A DNA stretch of 64,000 bases from Flavobacterium sp. AED (lineage in GTDB: Bacteria; Bacteroidota; Bacteroidia; Flavobacteriales; Flavobacteriaceae), in the NCBI RefSeq assembly GCF_000812945.1, contig NZ_JSYM01000007.1, forward strand, positions 113,005 through 177,004. Reading direction: 5' to 3'. The notes beneath the pieces were generated by a model. It was not told the DNA's origin. It made no database searches and worked only from the letters and a program-made list of their open reading frames with translations. Positions 53,006 through 62,049 of the stretch are shown piece by piece (positions within the stretch are counted from its first letter, which is position 1; the number at the start of each line of letters is the position of its first letter). The position numbers and the translations under genes are program-made.

Positions 53006-54199
53006 TTAAGAAAGTGCTGCTTTTACTTGATCCGCTGCTTCTTGAAATTCAACAGCAGATAAAATTGGCATTCCTGAATTATCAATTAATTCTTTTGCGA
53101 TAGCTGCATTTGTACCTTGTAAACGAACAATGATTGGCACTTTAATTGCATCACCCATATTTTTGTAAGCATCAACAACTCCTTGCGCCACACGGTCACA
53201 ACGAACGATTCCTCCAAAAATATTAATCAAAATTGCTTTTACGTTTTGATCTTTTAAGATAATACGGAAAGCCGTTTCAACACGTTTTGCATCAGCAGTT
53301 CCACCTACGTCAAGGAAGTTAGCAGGCTCAAAACCAGCATACTTAATTAAATCCATAGTTGCCATAGCTAAACCAGCTCCGTTCACCATACATCCTACTG
53401 TACCGTCAAGATCAACATAGTTTAAACCTACTTCTTTTGCTTCAACTTCGATTGGATTTTCCTCACGAACGTCACGCATATCAGCATATTTCTTTTGTCT
53501 GTATAAAGCATTATCATCGATATTTACTTTAGCATCTACAGCCATAATTTTATTATCAGATGTTTTCAAAACCGGGTTGATTTCAAACATCGAAGCATCA
53601 GAACCAATATATGCATTGTATAAAGAATCGATGAATTTCACCATTTCTTTAAAAGCATTACCTGAAAGACCTAAGTTAAAAGCAATTCTTCTTGCTTGAA
53701 AACCTTGTAATCCAACAGAAGGATCAACTTCTTCGGTAAAAATTAAATGTGGTGTGTGTTCTGCAACTTCTTCAATATCCATTCCACCTTCAGTAGAATA
53801 CATAATCATGTTACGACCTGTTGCTCTATTCAATAAAACAGAAACATAAAACTCAGAAGTTTCACTTTCGCCAGGATAATAAACATCTTCAGCAATTAAA
53901 ACTTTATGTACTTTTTTACCTTCTGCAGAAGTTTGAGGTGTTACCAATTGCATTCCAATGATTTGTTCTGCAATTTCTTCTACTTGTTGTAAATTTTTGG
54001 CAAGCTTAACTCCACCACCTTTTCCACGTCCACCTGCATGAACTTGGGCTTTTACTACATACCAACTTGTACCAGTTTCTGTAGTTAATTGTTTTGCAGC
54101 AGCAACAGCTTCTACTGGACTATTAGCAACGATTCCGCGTTGAATGCGAACCCCGTAGCTAGCTAAAATCTCTTTTCCTTGATATTCGTGTATGTTCAT
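53006..54199 (-). CDS. sucC: Succinyl-CoA ligase (ADP-forming) beta subunit
   Basis: This 397-residue subunit carries the ATP-grasp domain of the TCA-cycle enzyme that makes ATP from succinyl-CoA. Visible are MNIHEYQGKEILASYGV, VVKAQVHAGGRGKGGGVKLAKN, YSTEGGMDIEEVAEHTP, LDVGGTADAKRVETAF and LINIFGGIVRCDRVAQGVVDA. The alpha subunit gene sucD is not adjacent here. The gene has its own promoter and terminator, with an inverted repeat in the leader. Confidence 0.97.
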   Translation of the reverse strand: MNIHEYQGKEILASYGVRIQRGIVANSPVEAVAAAKQLTTETGTSWYVVKAQVHAGGRGKGGGVKLAKNLQQVEEIAEQIIGMQLVTPQTSAEGKKVHKVLIAEDVYYPGESETSEFYVSVLLNRATGRNMIMYSTEGGMDIEEVAEHTPHLIFTEEVDPSVGLQGFQARRIAFNLGLSGNAFKEMVKFIDSLYNAYIGSDASMFEINPVLKTSDNKIMAVDAKVNIDDNALYRQKKYADMRDVREENPIEVEAKEVGLNYVDLDGTVGCMVNGAGLAMATMDLIKYAGFEPANFLDVGGTADAKRVETAFRIILKDQNVKAILINIFGGIVRCDRVAQGVVDAYKNMGDAIKVPIIVRLQGTNAAIAKELIDNSGMPILSAVEFQEAADQVKAALS

Positions 54200-54217
54200 A
54201 ATATAGAATTTGTCTGG

Positions 54218-54238
54218 ATTCTGAATTTATTTCAGAAT
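54218..54238 (-). other. Perfect 8-bp inverted repeat in the sucC leader
   Basis: ATTCTGAA-TTTAT-TTCAGAAT lies between the -7 element (54249-54256) and the sucC ATG, at the very start of the predicted mRNA. Confidence 0.55.
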
Positions 54239-54248
54239 AAAAGTGGCA

Positions 54249-54256
54249 CAAAAATA
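54249..54256 (-). promoter_or_regulatory. sucC -7 element (TATTTTTG)
   Basis: This is a full TAnnTTTG match on the minus strand, 49 bases before the sucC ATG. Between it and the gltB promoter (54257-54572) nothing else is recognised. Confidence 0.5.
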
Positions 54257-54572
54257 GCAAAATTAAACTTAACTACTATTTTTTTTTATTAAATGTAGCC
54301 CCTAAATTTGTACATTTCAAGGTATTCATTGAGCGAAGCAAAAAATATAAAAAATAACAAACATTTTGTTATAATTCTAAAACAAAAATCATCAGTAAAA
54401 CAATTCTCTCAAAATTATTGCCTTATGACCTTTTAATCCGTTTTCTTTTTATCGAAAAATCAATTCAAATGTATTTAAATACAATTATTGTGATTTATCG
54501 CACCTTTTTCTACTATTACTGTAAAAATACGCTCATTTTGGCTTTTGTATTCATTATATGTTACTAAATCTT

Positions 54573-54580
54573 TAATTTTG
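54573..54580 (+). promoter_or_regulatory. gltB -7 element (TAATTTTG)
   Basis: This is a full TAnnTTTG match 17 bases before the gltB ATG. A TTG at 54545-54547 is slightly too far upstream for an ideal -33. Confidence 0.55.
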
Positions 54581-54597
54581 TAAAAAAAATATTAAGC

Positions 54598-57500
54598 ATG
54601 AAAGTTAAAGAACAAGGCCTTTATTTGCCCGAATTTGAACATGATAATTGTGGCGCAGGATTTATTTGTAATTTGAATGGAATTAAGTCTAATGATATTA
54701 TTCATAAAGCACTTGATATCTTAATAAAGCTAGAGCATCGTGGAGCTGTAAGTGCAGATGGAAGAACAGGAGATGGAGCTGGAATATTATTTGATATCCC
54801 ACATATCTTTTTTAAAAAAGTATGTGATTTTGAAATCCCAGAAGCAAGACAATATGCAGTAGGAATGGTTTTTATGCCAAAAAGCATAAACCAAGTAGCT
54901 TTTTGTAAAACAACTTTTGAGGATTCTATACGCAATCAAAATTTAGAAATTCTAGGATGGAGAGATGTTCCTGTAGATGTTTCTAATTTAGGACAAATTG
55001 CAGCTGAAAAAGAACCAACCGTAAAACAAGTATTTGTTGGTAAAAACGGATTGGACCTTACAGAACAACAATTTAACGCCAAAATGTTTGCTGCAAGAAA
55101 AATTGCAGAACATACAATAAGAAATTCAAGAACTTCAGAAAGTCATATGTTCTATTTTTCTAGTTTTTCAACAACTACCATTATATATAAAGGTTTGTTG
55201 ATGCCAGAAGACATTAGCCGTTATTACACAGATTTATCTGATACTGATTTAGTTACCAGATTAGCTTTGGTTCACCAACGTTTTTCAACAAATACATTTC
55301 CTTCATGGGAATTAGCACAACCATTTAGATACATGTGTCATAATGGAGAAATCAATACCCTTCGTGGTAACATTAGCAGAATGCGTGCTCGTGAAGAATT
55401 GATGCAAAGTGATGTATTTGGCGATGATTTGAAAAAATTATTCCCTATTATATTAGAAGGAAAATCGGATTCAGCTTCTATGGATATGGTTGTCGAGTTG
55501 TTATTAATGACTGGACGTTCTTTACCAGAAGCAATGATGATGGTTGTTCCTGAAGCTTGGGAAAAACACCAGACCATGTCGGAAGACAAAAAAGCATTTT
55601 ACGAGTATAATGCTTGTATCATGGAGCCTTGGGATGGTCCAGCTTCTATACCTTTTACAGATGGTAACGTTATTGGAGCCTTATTAGATAGAAATGGTTT
55701 GAGACCATCTCGTTATACACTTACAAAAAGTGGTTTCGTAATTATGTCTTCAGAAATTGGTGTTCTTGACATCAAACCGGAAGATGTAGTGCAACATGGT
55801 CGTTTAGAGCCAGGAAAAATGTTTTTGGTTGACATGAACGAAGGTAGAATCATTGAAGATGATGAGATCAAAAATTCAGTAGTTACCAAACGTCCATACA
55901 AAAAATGGTTAGATGAGAATTTATTGCAATTAGCTCAAATTCCTTATACTAATAATCCAATACCAACCGAAAAAATAGACTTTGCTACTAGACAACGTTT
56001 ATTTGGTTATACAATTGAGGATTTAAAAACAATCATAAACCCTATGGGAGCTCAAGGTAACGAAGCCTTAAGTTCTATGGGTAACGATACTCCATTAGCG
56101 GTTTTATCAGATCAACCACAATTATTATACAACTACTTCAAACAATTATTTGCTCAGGTTACCAACCCACCATTGGATGGTATTCGTGAAGAAATCATTA
56201 CTGATATCAGCTTGGCAATTGGAGGAGATTTTAATATTTTTGATATTGAGCCTAAACATTGTAAGAAATTAAAAATCCAAAATCCAGTTATTTCAAATGA
56301 GGATTTAGATAAAATAAGAAATATTGATCATGCTGATTTCAAATCGGTGACTATTTCTACTTTATACGATATCGAAAAAGGAGTAAATGGATTAGAACGC
56401 GCTTTGGAAAGAGCAGTTCAAGCTACTTTTAAAGCAGTTTCAGAAGGTTGTAATATTGTAATCATTTCTGATAGAGGTGTGAGCGAAAAAATGGCTCCAA
56501 TACCTATGTTATTGGCTTGTTCTTATATTCATCATTCACTAAATATTCTAAAAGTTCGTTCGAAATTTGGAATCATAATTGAATCTGCTGAACCACGTGA
56601 ACCACATCATTTTGCATTATTATTTGGTTATGGCGCAAGTGCAATAAATCCTTATATGGTAAATGAGATTATTCATGACCAAGTTAATGAAGGTTTTATT
56701 ACTGGTGTAAAAGCAGATTATGCGATTAAAAATTATAATAAAGCGATTGCAAAAGGAATCCTTAAAATCATGAATAAGATTGGTATCTCAACTTTACATT
56801 CGTATAGAGCTGCTCAAATTTTTGAAATTTTAGGATTAAATAAAACATTCACTTCTAAATATTTCCCTTATACCCCTTCTAGAATTGAAGGAATTGGTCT
56901 AATGGAAGTAGAAAAAGAAATCAAAAAAAGATATCAAAAAGCTTTCCCAAATTCAAAAGTGGCCAATTTATTGTCACTTGAAATTGGAGGAATCTACAGA
57001 TGGAGAAGAACCGGGGAAAAACACATGTTCAACCCAACAACTATTTCTAAGTTACAACAGGCAGTTAGATTAAATAGCCCAGAAAGTTATAAGGAATACT
57101 CCAATATGGTCAATGACCAAAGTAAAAACCTAATGACTATTAGAGGTTTATTTGAATTCAATAATTTAGATCCAATTTCTATTGACGAAGTAGAACCTTG
57201 GACAGAAATTGTGAAAAAATTCAAAACTGGAGCCATGTCTTATGGATCTATTAGTCAGGAAGCCCACGAAAACTTGGCAATTGCCATGAATAGAATTGGT
57301 GGAAAAAGTAATTCTGGAGAAGGTGGAGAAGATCCTAAACGTTTCCAAAAAGACTTAAATGGTGATTCTAGAAATAGTGCAATTAAACAAGTTGCTTCTG
57401 GAAGATTTGGAGTGTCTATCAACTATTTGACAAATGCCAGAGAGATTCAAATAAAAATGGCTCAAGGTGCAAAACCTGGAGAAGGTGGACAATTACCAGG

Positions 57501-59112
57501 AGAGAAAGTAGTGCCTTGGATTGCTGCTGTAAGAAATTCAACTCCTTATGTTGGACTAATTTCGCCTCCGCCACATCACGATATTTACTCTATTGAAGAT
57601 TTATCACAATTGATTTTCGATTTAAAAAATGCCAATCGTGAAGCACGTATTAACGTTAAGTTAGTTTCTGAAGTTGGTGTTGGAACAATCGCTGCCGGTG
57701 TTGCTAAAGCAAAAGCTGATGTGATCTTGATTTCAGGATACGATGGAGGTACTGGTGCTGCACCATTAACTTCACTACAACATACAGGTATTCCTTGGGA
57801 ACTTGGACTTGCCGAAGCACAACAAACTTTAATCTTAAATGATTTAAGAAGTCGTGTAGTTTTAGAATGTGACGGACAATTAAAAACAGGACGTGATGTA
57901 GCTATCGCTGCTTTACTTGGAGCTGAAGAATTTGGTTTTGCAACAGCACCGTTAGTAGCGTCTGGTTGTATCATGATGAGAGCTTGCCACTTGAACACCT
58001 GTCCAGTTGGTATCGCTACTCAAGATCCAGAATTGAGAAAAAATTTCAAAGGGACTCCAGAGCATATCATCAACTTCATGTATTTTATTGCTGAGGAGTT
58101 AAGAGAAATCATGGCGCAATTAGGATTTAGAACACTAAAAGAAATGGTGGGACAATCTCAAAAATTGAATGTCAACAAAGCTATTAAACATTATAAAGCA
58201 AGTGGATTAGATTTATCTACCATTTTATATAAACCAGAAAAAGCTAAAGTTGTTCCAAATCATAATACAACAACACAAGATCATGCTTTAGATAATGTAC
58301 TTGATTTTGAAATTATAAAAGCAGCTATTCCTTCTATTTATAGAAAAGAAAAAACAAGAGTTACTTTTGATATCAAAAACACGGATCGTTCTGTTGGTGC
58401 AATATTAAGTAATGAAATTTCAAAAATATATGGTGCACAAGGTTTACCGGAAGACACGATATTAGTAGATTTTGAAGGTTCTGCCGGACAAAGTTTTGGT
58501 GCTTTTGCAACAAACGGTCTGTCATTCAAAATTCATGGAAACTGTAATGATTATTTAGGAAAAGGACTTTCAGGTGGTAAATTAATTATCAAAGTCCCTC
58601 CTACTGCAACATTCAAACCAGAAGAAAATATTATCATTGGTAACGTTGCACTTTATGGAGCAATTACTGGTGAAGCTTATATCAATGGTATGGCTGGAGA
58701 ACGTTTCTGTGTTAGAAATTCTGGAGCAACAGCAGTTGTTGAAGGAATTGGAGATCATGGATGCGAATATATGACTGGAGGTACTGTTGTAGTTCTGGGG
58801 AAAACTGGAAGAAATTTTGCTGCTGGTATGAGTGGTGGTATTGCTTATGTTTTTGATCCAAATAAAAAATTCGATGCTACTGTGTGTAATATGGAAATGG
58901 TTGCTTTTGAAACATTAGAAGAAGAGGATATAACTAAACTGAGACGTTTAATTAAAAATCATTCTATGTATACAAATAGTCCATTGGCAAAAAGAATTTT
59001 GGCTGATTGGGAAAATCAACAAAAACACTTTATAAAAGTAATGCCAACTGATTACAAAAAAGCATTGAAAAGATTAGCAGAAGAAAAGAAAATTGAAGAA
59101 CTAATAGCATAG
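54598..59112 (+). CDS. gltB: Glutamate synthase, large (alpha) subunit
   Basis: This 1504-residue enzyme makes two glutamates from glutamine and 2-oxoglutarate. The N-terminal amidotransferase begins at Cys18 (DNCGAGF), so a 17-residue propeptide is probably removed. The central domain follows, then the FMN/synthase barrel (GGKSNSGEGGEDPKRF, GAKPGEGGQLPG, SGYDGGTGAAPLTS). The 3Fe-4S cluster ligands are Cys1124, Cys1130 and Cys1135 in SGCIMMRACHLNTCPVG. The C-terminal GXGXG beta-helix ends near the terminus. gltD starts two bases after the stop; together they form the GOGAT complex. Confidence 0.97.
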   Translation: MKVKEQGLYLPEFEHDNCGAGFICNLNGIKSNDIIHKALDILIKLEHRGAVSADGRTGDGAGILFDIPHIFFKKVCDFEIPEARQYAVGMVFMPKSINQVAFCKTTFEDSIRNQNLEILGWRDVPVDVSNLGQIAAEKEPTVKQVFVGKNGLDLTEQQFNAKMFAARKIAEHTIRNSRTSESHMFYFSSFSTTTIIYKGLLMPEDISRYYTDLSDTDLVTRLALVHQRFSTNTFPSWELAQPFRYMCHNGEINTLRGNISRMRAREELMQSDVFGDDLKKLFPIILEGKSDSASMDMVVELLLMTGRSLPEAMMMVVPEAWEKHQTMSEDKKAFYEYNACIMEPWDGPASIPFTDGNVIGALLDRNGLRPSRYTLTKSGFVIMSSEIGVLDIKPEDVVQHGRLEPGKMFLVDMNEGRIIEDDEIKNSVVTKRPYKKWLDENLLQLAQIPYTNNPIPTEKIDFATRQRLFGYTIEDLKTIINPMGAQGNEALSSMGNDTPLAVLSDQPQLLYNYFKQLFAQVTNPPLDGIREEIITDISLAIGGDFNIFDIEPKHCKKLKIQNPVISNEDLDKIRNIDHADFKSVTISTLYDIEKGVNGLERALERAVQATFKAVSEGCNIVIISDRGVSEKMAPIPMLLACSYIHHSLNILKVRSKFGIIIESAEPREPHHFALLFGYGASAINPYMVNEIIHDQVNEGFITGVKADYAIKNYNKAIAKGILKIMNKIGISTLHSYRAAQIFEILGLNKTFTSKYFPYTPSRIEGIGLMEVEKEIKKRYQKAFPNSKVANLLSLEIGGIYRWRRTGEKHMFNPTTISKLQQAVRLNSPESYKEYSNMVNDQSKNLMTIRGLFEFNNLDPISIDEVEPWTEIVKKFKTGAMSYGSISQEAHENLAIAMNRIGGKSNSGEGGEDPKRFQKDLNGDSRNSAIKQVASGRFGVSINYLTNAREIQIKMAQGAKPGEGGQLPGEKVVPWIAAVRNSTPYVGLISPPPHHDIYSIEDLSQLIFDLKNANREARINVKLVSEVGVGTIAAGVAKAKADVILISGYDGGTGAAPLTSLQHTGIPWELGLAEAQQTLILNDLRSRVVLECDGQLKTGRDVAIAALLGAEEFGFATAPLVASGCIMMRACHLNTCPVGIATQDPELRKNFKGTPEHIINFMYFIAEELREIMAQLGFRTLKEMVGQSQKLNVNKAIKHYKASGLDLSTILYKPEKAKVVPNHNTTTQDHALDNVLDFEIIKAAIPSIYRKEKTRVTFDIKNTDRSVGAILSNEISKIYGAQGLPEDTILVDFEGSAGQSFGAFATNGLSFKIHGNCNDYLGKGLSGGKLIIKVPPTATFKPEENIIIGNVALYGAITGEAYINGMAGERFCVRNSGATAVVEGIGDHGCEYMTGGTVVVLGKTGRNFAAGMSGGIAYVFDPNKKFDATVCNMEMVAFETLEEEDITKLRRLIKNHSMYTNSPLAKRILADWENQQKHFIKVMPTDYKKALKRLAEEKKIEELIA

Positions 59113-59114
59113 TC

Positions 59115-60569
59115 ATGGGTAAGATAGGTGGATTTAAAGAATATAGTAGAACTGACGAAAATAATATAGCTGTTGTAGAACGTGTATCAAACTATAATGA
59201 GTTTACAATTCCGTTAGCAAAAGATAAAATAAAAGAACAAGGATCAAGATGTATGGATTGTGGTATTCCTTTTTGCCACAGTGCTTGTCCGTTAGGAAAT
59301 TTAATTCCTGATTTTAATGACATGGTACATCAAGAGGAATGGGAAAGTGCATTGGAGATTTTGCAATCAACAAACAATTTCCCTGAATTCACAGGAAGAT
59401 TATGTCCTGCTCCATGTGAAAAATCATGTGTATTAGGTATAATCAGTGAACCAGTAGCTATTGAAAATATTGAAAAAAATATTATCGAAAGAGGTTTCGC
59501 AGAAGGATGGATAAAACCACAAATTCCAGCGACAAGAACAGGCAAAAAGGTAGCTGTCATAGGCTCTGGTCCTGCTGGTTTAGCGGCTGCACAACAATTA
59601 AATCGTGCAGGACATACCGTTACCGTTTTTGAAAGAGACAATGCAATTGGTGGATTATTACGTTATGGAATTCCTAATTTTAAATTAGAAAAAGGAATTA
59701 TCGATAGACGTGTTGCTGTTTTAGAAGCAGAAGGGATTGTATTTAAAACCAATGTAAACGTTGGTGTAAATTTCAGTATTGAAGAATTAAATTCTTTTGA
59801 TTCAATCGTATTATGTGGCGGTGCAACTGAAAGAAGAAGCTTACCTACAAAAGGAATTGAAAGCAAAGGAGTTGTTCAGGCAATGGACTTTTTAACCCAA
59901 CAAACTAAAGTATTATACGGAGAATCAATTCAGGATCAAATCAAAGCAACCGGTAAAGATGTTATCGTTATTGGTGGTGGAGATACTGGATCGGATTGTG
60001 TTGGAACTTCAAACAGACACGGTGCAAAATCGGTTACTAATTTTGAGATTTTACCAAAACCACCAGTTGGAAGAAGTGAAACTACTCCTTGGCCATTTTG
60101 GCCATTACAATTAAAAACATCCTCTTCTCATGAAGAAGGTTGTGACAGAAACTGGTTAATCAATACCAAAGAATTCATTTCTAATGAAAAAGGAGAATTA
60201 ACAGGATTGAAAACCGTTGAAGTAGCTTGGAAAATGACACCAGGACAAAGACCAGAATTGATAGAAAAAGAAGGCTCAGAAAAAATATGGCCTTGTGATT
60301 TAGCTTTATTAGCACTTGGATTTACAGGTCCTGAGAAAACATTAAGTGATCAATTAGGATTGGAAGTAGACTTTAGAAGCAACTATAAAGCAAATAATTA
60401 TCAAACAAATGTTCCTCATATATTTACTGCCGGTGACATGAGAAGAGGTCAATCCCTAATTGTTTGGGCAATATCTGAAGGTCGTGAAGCTGCTAGAGAA
60501 GTAGATAATTATTTAATGGGTTTCACAAATTTACCAACTAAAGGTAACGGTGATTTACCTAGTTTATAA
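59115..60569 (+). CDS. gltD: Glutamate synthase, small (beta) subunit
   Basis: This 484-residue flavoprotein passes electrons from NAD(P)H to GltB. N-terminal Cys residues 46, 49, 54 and 58 (CMDCGIPFCHSACP) and a further CPAPCEKSC bind 4Fe-4S clusters. The FAD site is VIGSGPAGLAAAQQLNRAGHTVTVFERD followed by GGLLRYGIPNFKL, and the NAD(P)H site is VIGGGDTGSDCVGTSNRHGA. The C-terminal TAGDMRRGQSLIVWAISEGREAA completes FAD binding. It is translationally linked to gltB, and a terminator ends the operon. Confidence 0.97.
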   Translation: MGKIGGFKEYSRTDENNIAVVERVSNYNEFTIPLAKDKIKEQGSRCMDCGIPFCHSACPLGNLIPDFNDMVHQEEWESALEILQSTNNFPEFTGRLCPAPCEKSCVLGIISEPVAIENIEKNIIERGFAEGWIKPQIPATRTGKKVAVIGSGPAGLAAAQQLNRAGHTVTVFERDNAIGGLLRYGIPNFKLEKGIIDRRVAVLEAEGIVFKTNVNVGVNFSIEELNSFDSIVLCGGATERRSLPTKGIESKGVVQAMDFLTQQTKVLYGESIQDQIKATGKDVIVIGGGDTGSDCVGTSNRHGAKSVTNFEILPKPPVGRSETTPWPFWPLQLKTSSSHEEGCDRNWLINTKEFISNEKGELTGLKTVEVAWKMTPGQRPELIEKEGSEKIWPCDLALLALGFTGPEKTLSDQLGLEVDFRSNYKANNYQTNVPHIFTAGDMRRGQSLIVWAISEGREAAREVDNYLMGFTNLPTKGNGDLPSL

Positions 60570-60585
60570 AAAAAAGTAATTTTAC

Positions 60586-60625
60586 AAAATCCCTTGATAA
60601 ATTAATTATCAAGGGATTTTTATTT
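60586..60625 (+). terminator. Intrinsic terminator of the gltBD operon
   Basis: AAAATCCCTTGATAA pairs perfectly with TTATCAAGGGATTTT around a 5-base loop, then TTATTTT. Confidence 0.92.
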
Positions 60626-60670
60626 TCTTAAAAGTTATAAAAAACAAAAAAATCACATTAAATGTTTAAA

Positions 60671-60689
60671 ATATAACATTTTGTTATAT
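60671..60689 (+). promoter_or_regulatory. Perfect 8-bp palindrome upstream of the lysA promoter
   Basis: ATATAACA-TTT-TGTTATAT lies about 20 bases before the -33 region of lysA. It may be an operator; the A/T-rich sequence makes this uncertain. Confidence 0.35.
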
Positions 60690-60711
60690 TTTGTTAAAAT
60701 CAATGCTTTTA

Positions 60712-60743
60712 TTTGTTTGTATTGATAAAGAATAATAAATTTG
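60712..60743 (+). promoter_or_regulatory. lysA promoter (TTTG, 20-base spacer, TAAATTTG)
   Basis: TTTG at 60712-60715 and TAAATTTG at 60736-60743 fit the Bacteroidota -33/-7 layout well. The ATG is at 60762; a longer frame would start inside the promoter. Confidence 0.65.
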
Positions 60744-60761
60744 CCTAAAAATAGAATCAAA

Positions 60762-61979
60762 ATGCAAGGAAAAGACTTATTACAATTAGCAGAACAATTC
60801 GGCAGTCCGTTATATGTTTACGACGCTGAAAAAATACAATCTCAATACAATAGATTAACAAAAGCTTTTTCAAAAGTAGATAAGTTACGTATTAATTATG
60901 CAATGAAGGCACTTTCAAATGTAGCTATCCTTCAATTACTAAAAGAAATGGGATCTGGTTTAGACACTGTATCTATTCAAGAAGTATTACTAGGACTTCA
61001 TGCAGGATATGAGCCTGAAAAAATATTCTATACCCCAAATGGAGTTTCTTTGGAAGAAATTGAAGAAGTTTCTGCTATGGGAGTACAAATTAACATAGAT
61101 AATTTATCCATTTTAGAACAATTTGGTACAAAATATCCATCTGTACCAGTTTGTATCCGTATAAATCCTCACGTAATGGCGGGTGGTAATGCAAATATAT
61201 CTGTCGGTCATATTGATAGTAAGTTTGGTATTTCCGTTCACCAATTACCACATTTGGTTCGTATTGTTGAAAATACAAAAATGAATATTGTAGGTATTCA
61301 CATGCATACAGGTTCCGATATTCTTGACATAGAAGTGTTTTTATATGCAGCTGAAATCTTATTTGATGCCGCAAAAAACTTCAAGAATCTTGAATTTTTG
61401 GATTTTGGAAGTGGTTTTAAAGTACCTTACAAAAAAGATGATATCGAAACTGATATTGAAGAATTAGGCAAAAAACTTTCCAAAAGATTCAATGCTTTTT
61501 GTACAGAATACGGTAAAGAATTAACATTAATATTTGAACCAGGGAAATTTTTAGTAAGTGAAGCTGGTTTCTTTTTAGCTAAAGTTAATGTGGTAAAACA
61601 GACTACATCAACTGTTTTTGCAGGAATAGATAGTGGTTTTAATCACTTAATTCGACCAATGTTTTATGGCTCACAACATCATATTGAAAATATATCACAC
61701 CCAAAAGGAAAAGAGCGTTTCTATTCTGTTGTAGGATACATTTGTGAAACTGATACTTTTGCAAATAATAGAAGAATATCCGAAATAAAAGAAGGTGATA
61801 TTTTATGTTTTAGAAATGCAGGAGCCTATTGTTTTTCTATGGCATCTAATTATAATTCAAGATACAAACCAGCAGAAGTATTGTGGATGAAAGGCGAAGG
61901 GCATTTAATAAGAGCACATGAAACCTTTGAAGATTTATTAAAAAATCAAATTCCATTACCAATAGTTGCAACTGTTTAA
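60762..61979 (+). CDS. lysA: Diaminopimelate decarboxylase
   Basis: This 405-residue PLP enzyme turns meso-diaminopimelate into lysine. It belongs to fold type III (alanine racemase-like barrel): YVYDAEKI, then NYAMKALSN with the PLP Lys, SGLDTVSIQE, RINPHV, GIHMHTGSDI, FLDFGSGF, and FEPGKFLVSEAGF in the barrel. In the C-terminal domain VGYICETDTFANNRRISEI carries the Cys-Glu pair from the second subunit, and NAGAYCFSMASNYN closes the site. The ATG at 60762 (MQGKDLL) fits the promoter position. A terminator follows. Confidence 0.95.
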   Translation: MQGKDLLQLAEQFGSPLYVYDAEKIQSQYNRLTKAFSKVDKLRINYAMKALSNVAILQLLKEMGSGLDTVSIQEVLLGLHAGYEPEKIFYTPNGVSLEEIEEVSAMGVQINIDNLSILEQFGTKYPSVPVCIRINPHVMAGGNANISVGHIDSKFGISVHQLPHLVRIVENTKMNIVGIHMHTGSDILDIEVFLYAAEILFDAAKNFKNLEFLDFGSGFKVPYKKDDIETDIEELGKKLSKRFNAFCTEYGKELTLIFEPGKFLVSEAGFFLAKVNVVKQTTSTVFAGIDSGFNHLIRPMFYGSQHHIENISHPKGKERFYSVVGYICETDTFANNRRISEIKEGDILCFRNAGAYCFSMASNYNSRYKPAEVLWMKGEGHLIRAHETFEDLLKNQIPLPIVATV

Positions 61980-61988
61980 ATAAAAATT

Positions 61989-62029
61989 AAAATCCCATCT
62001 CCGTTTTAAACATGAGATGGGATTTTTTA
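61989..62029. terminator. Bidirectional terminator between lysA and pafA
   Basis: AAAATCCCATCTC pairs perfectly with GAGATGGGATTTT around a 12-base loop, with T-rich tails on both strands. Confidence 0.9.
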
Positions 62030-62049
62030 TTAAACGTAATAATTAAAAT

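Noticed and set aside
54290..54345. Possible third copy of the structured repeat (TAGCCCC at about 54296)
   Set aside because: Only a few bases match, and no closing block or central hairpin is found nearby.
57585..57998. 137-codon minus-strand frame inside gltB
   Set aside because: It lies wholly within a conserved part of GltB and has no homology pattern of its own.
54360..60688. Identical 14-mer AACATTTTGTTATA upstream of gltB (54360) and of lysA (60675)
   Set aside because: It is attractive as a shared amino-acid operator, but in DNA this A/T-rich, shared 14-mers are expected by chance in 64 kb. The gltB copy is also 240 bases from its start and lacks the palindrome seen before lysA.
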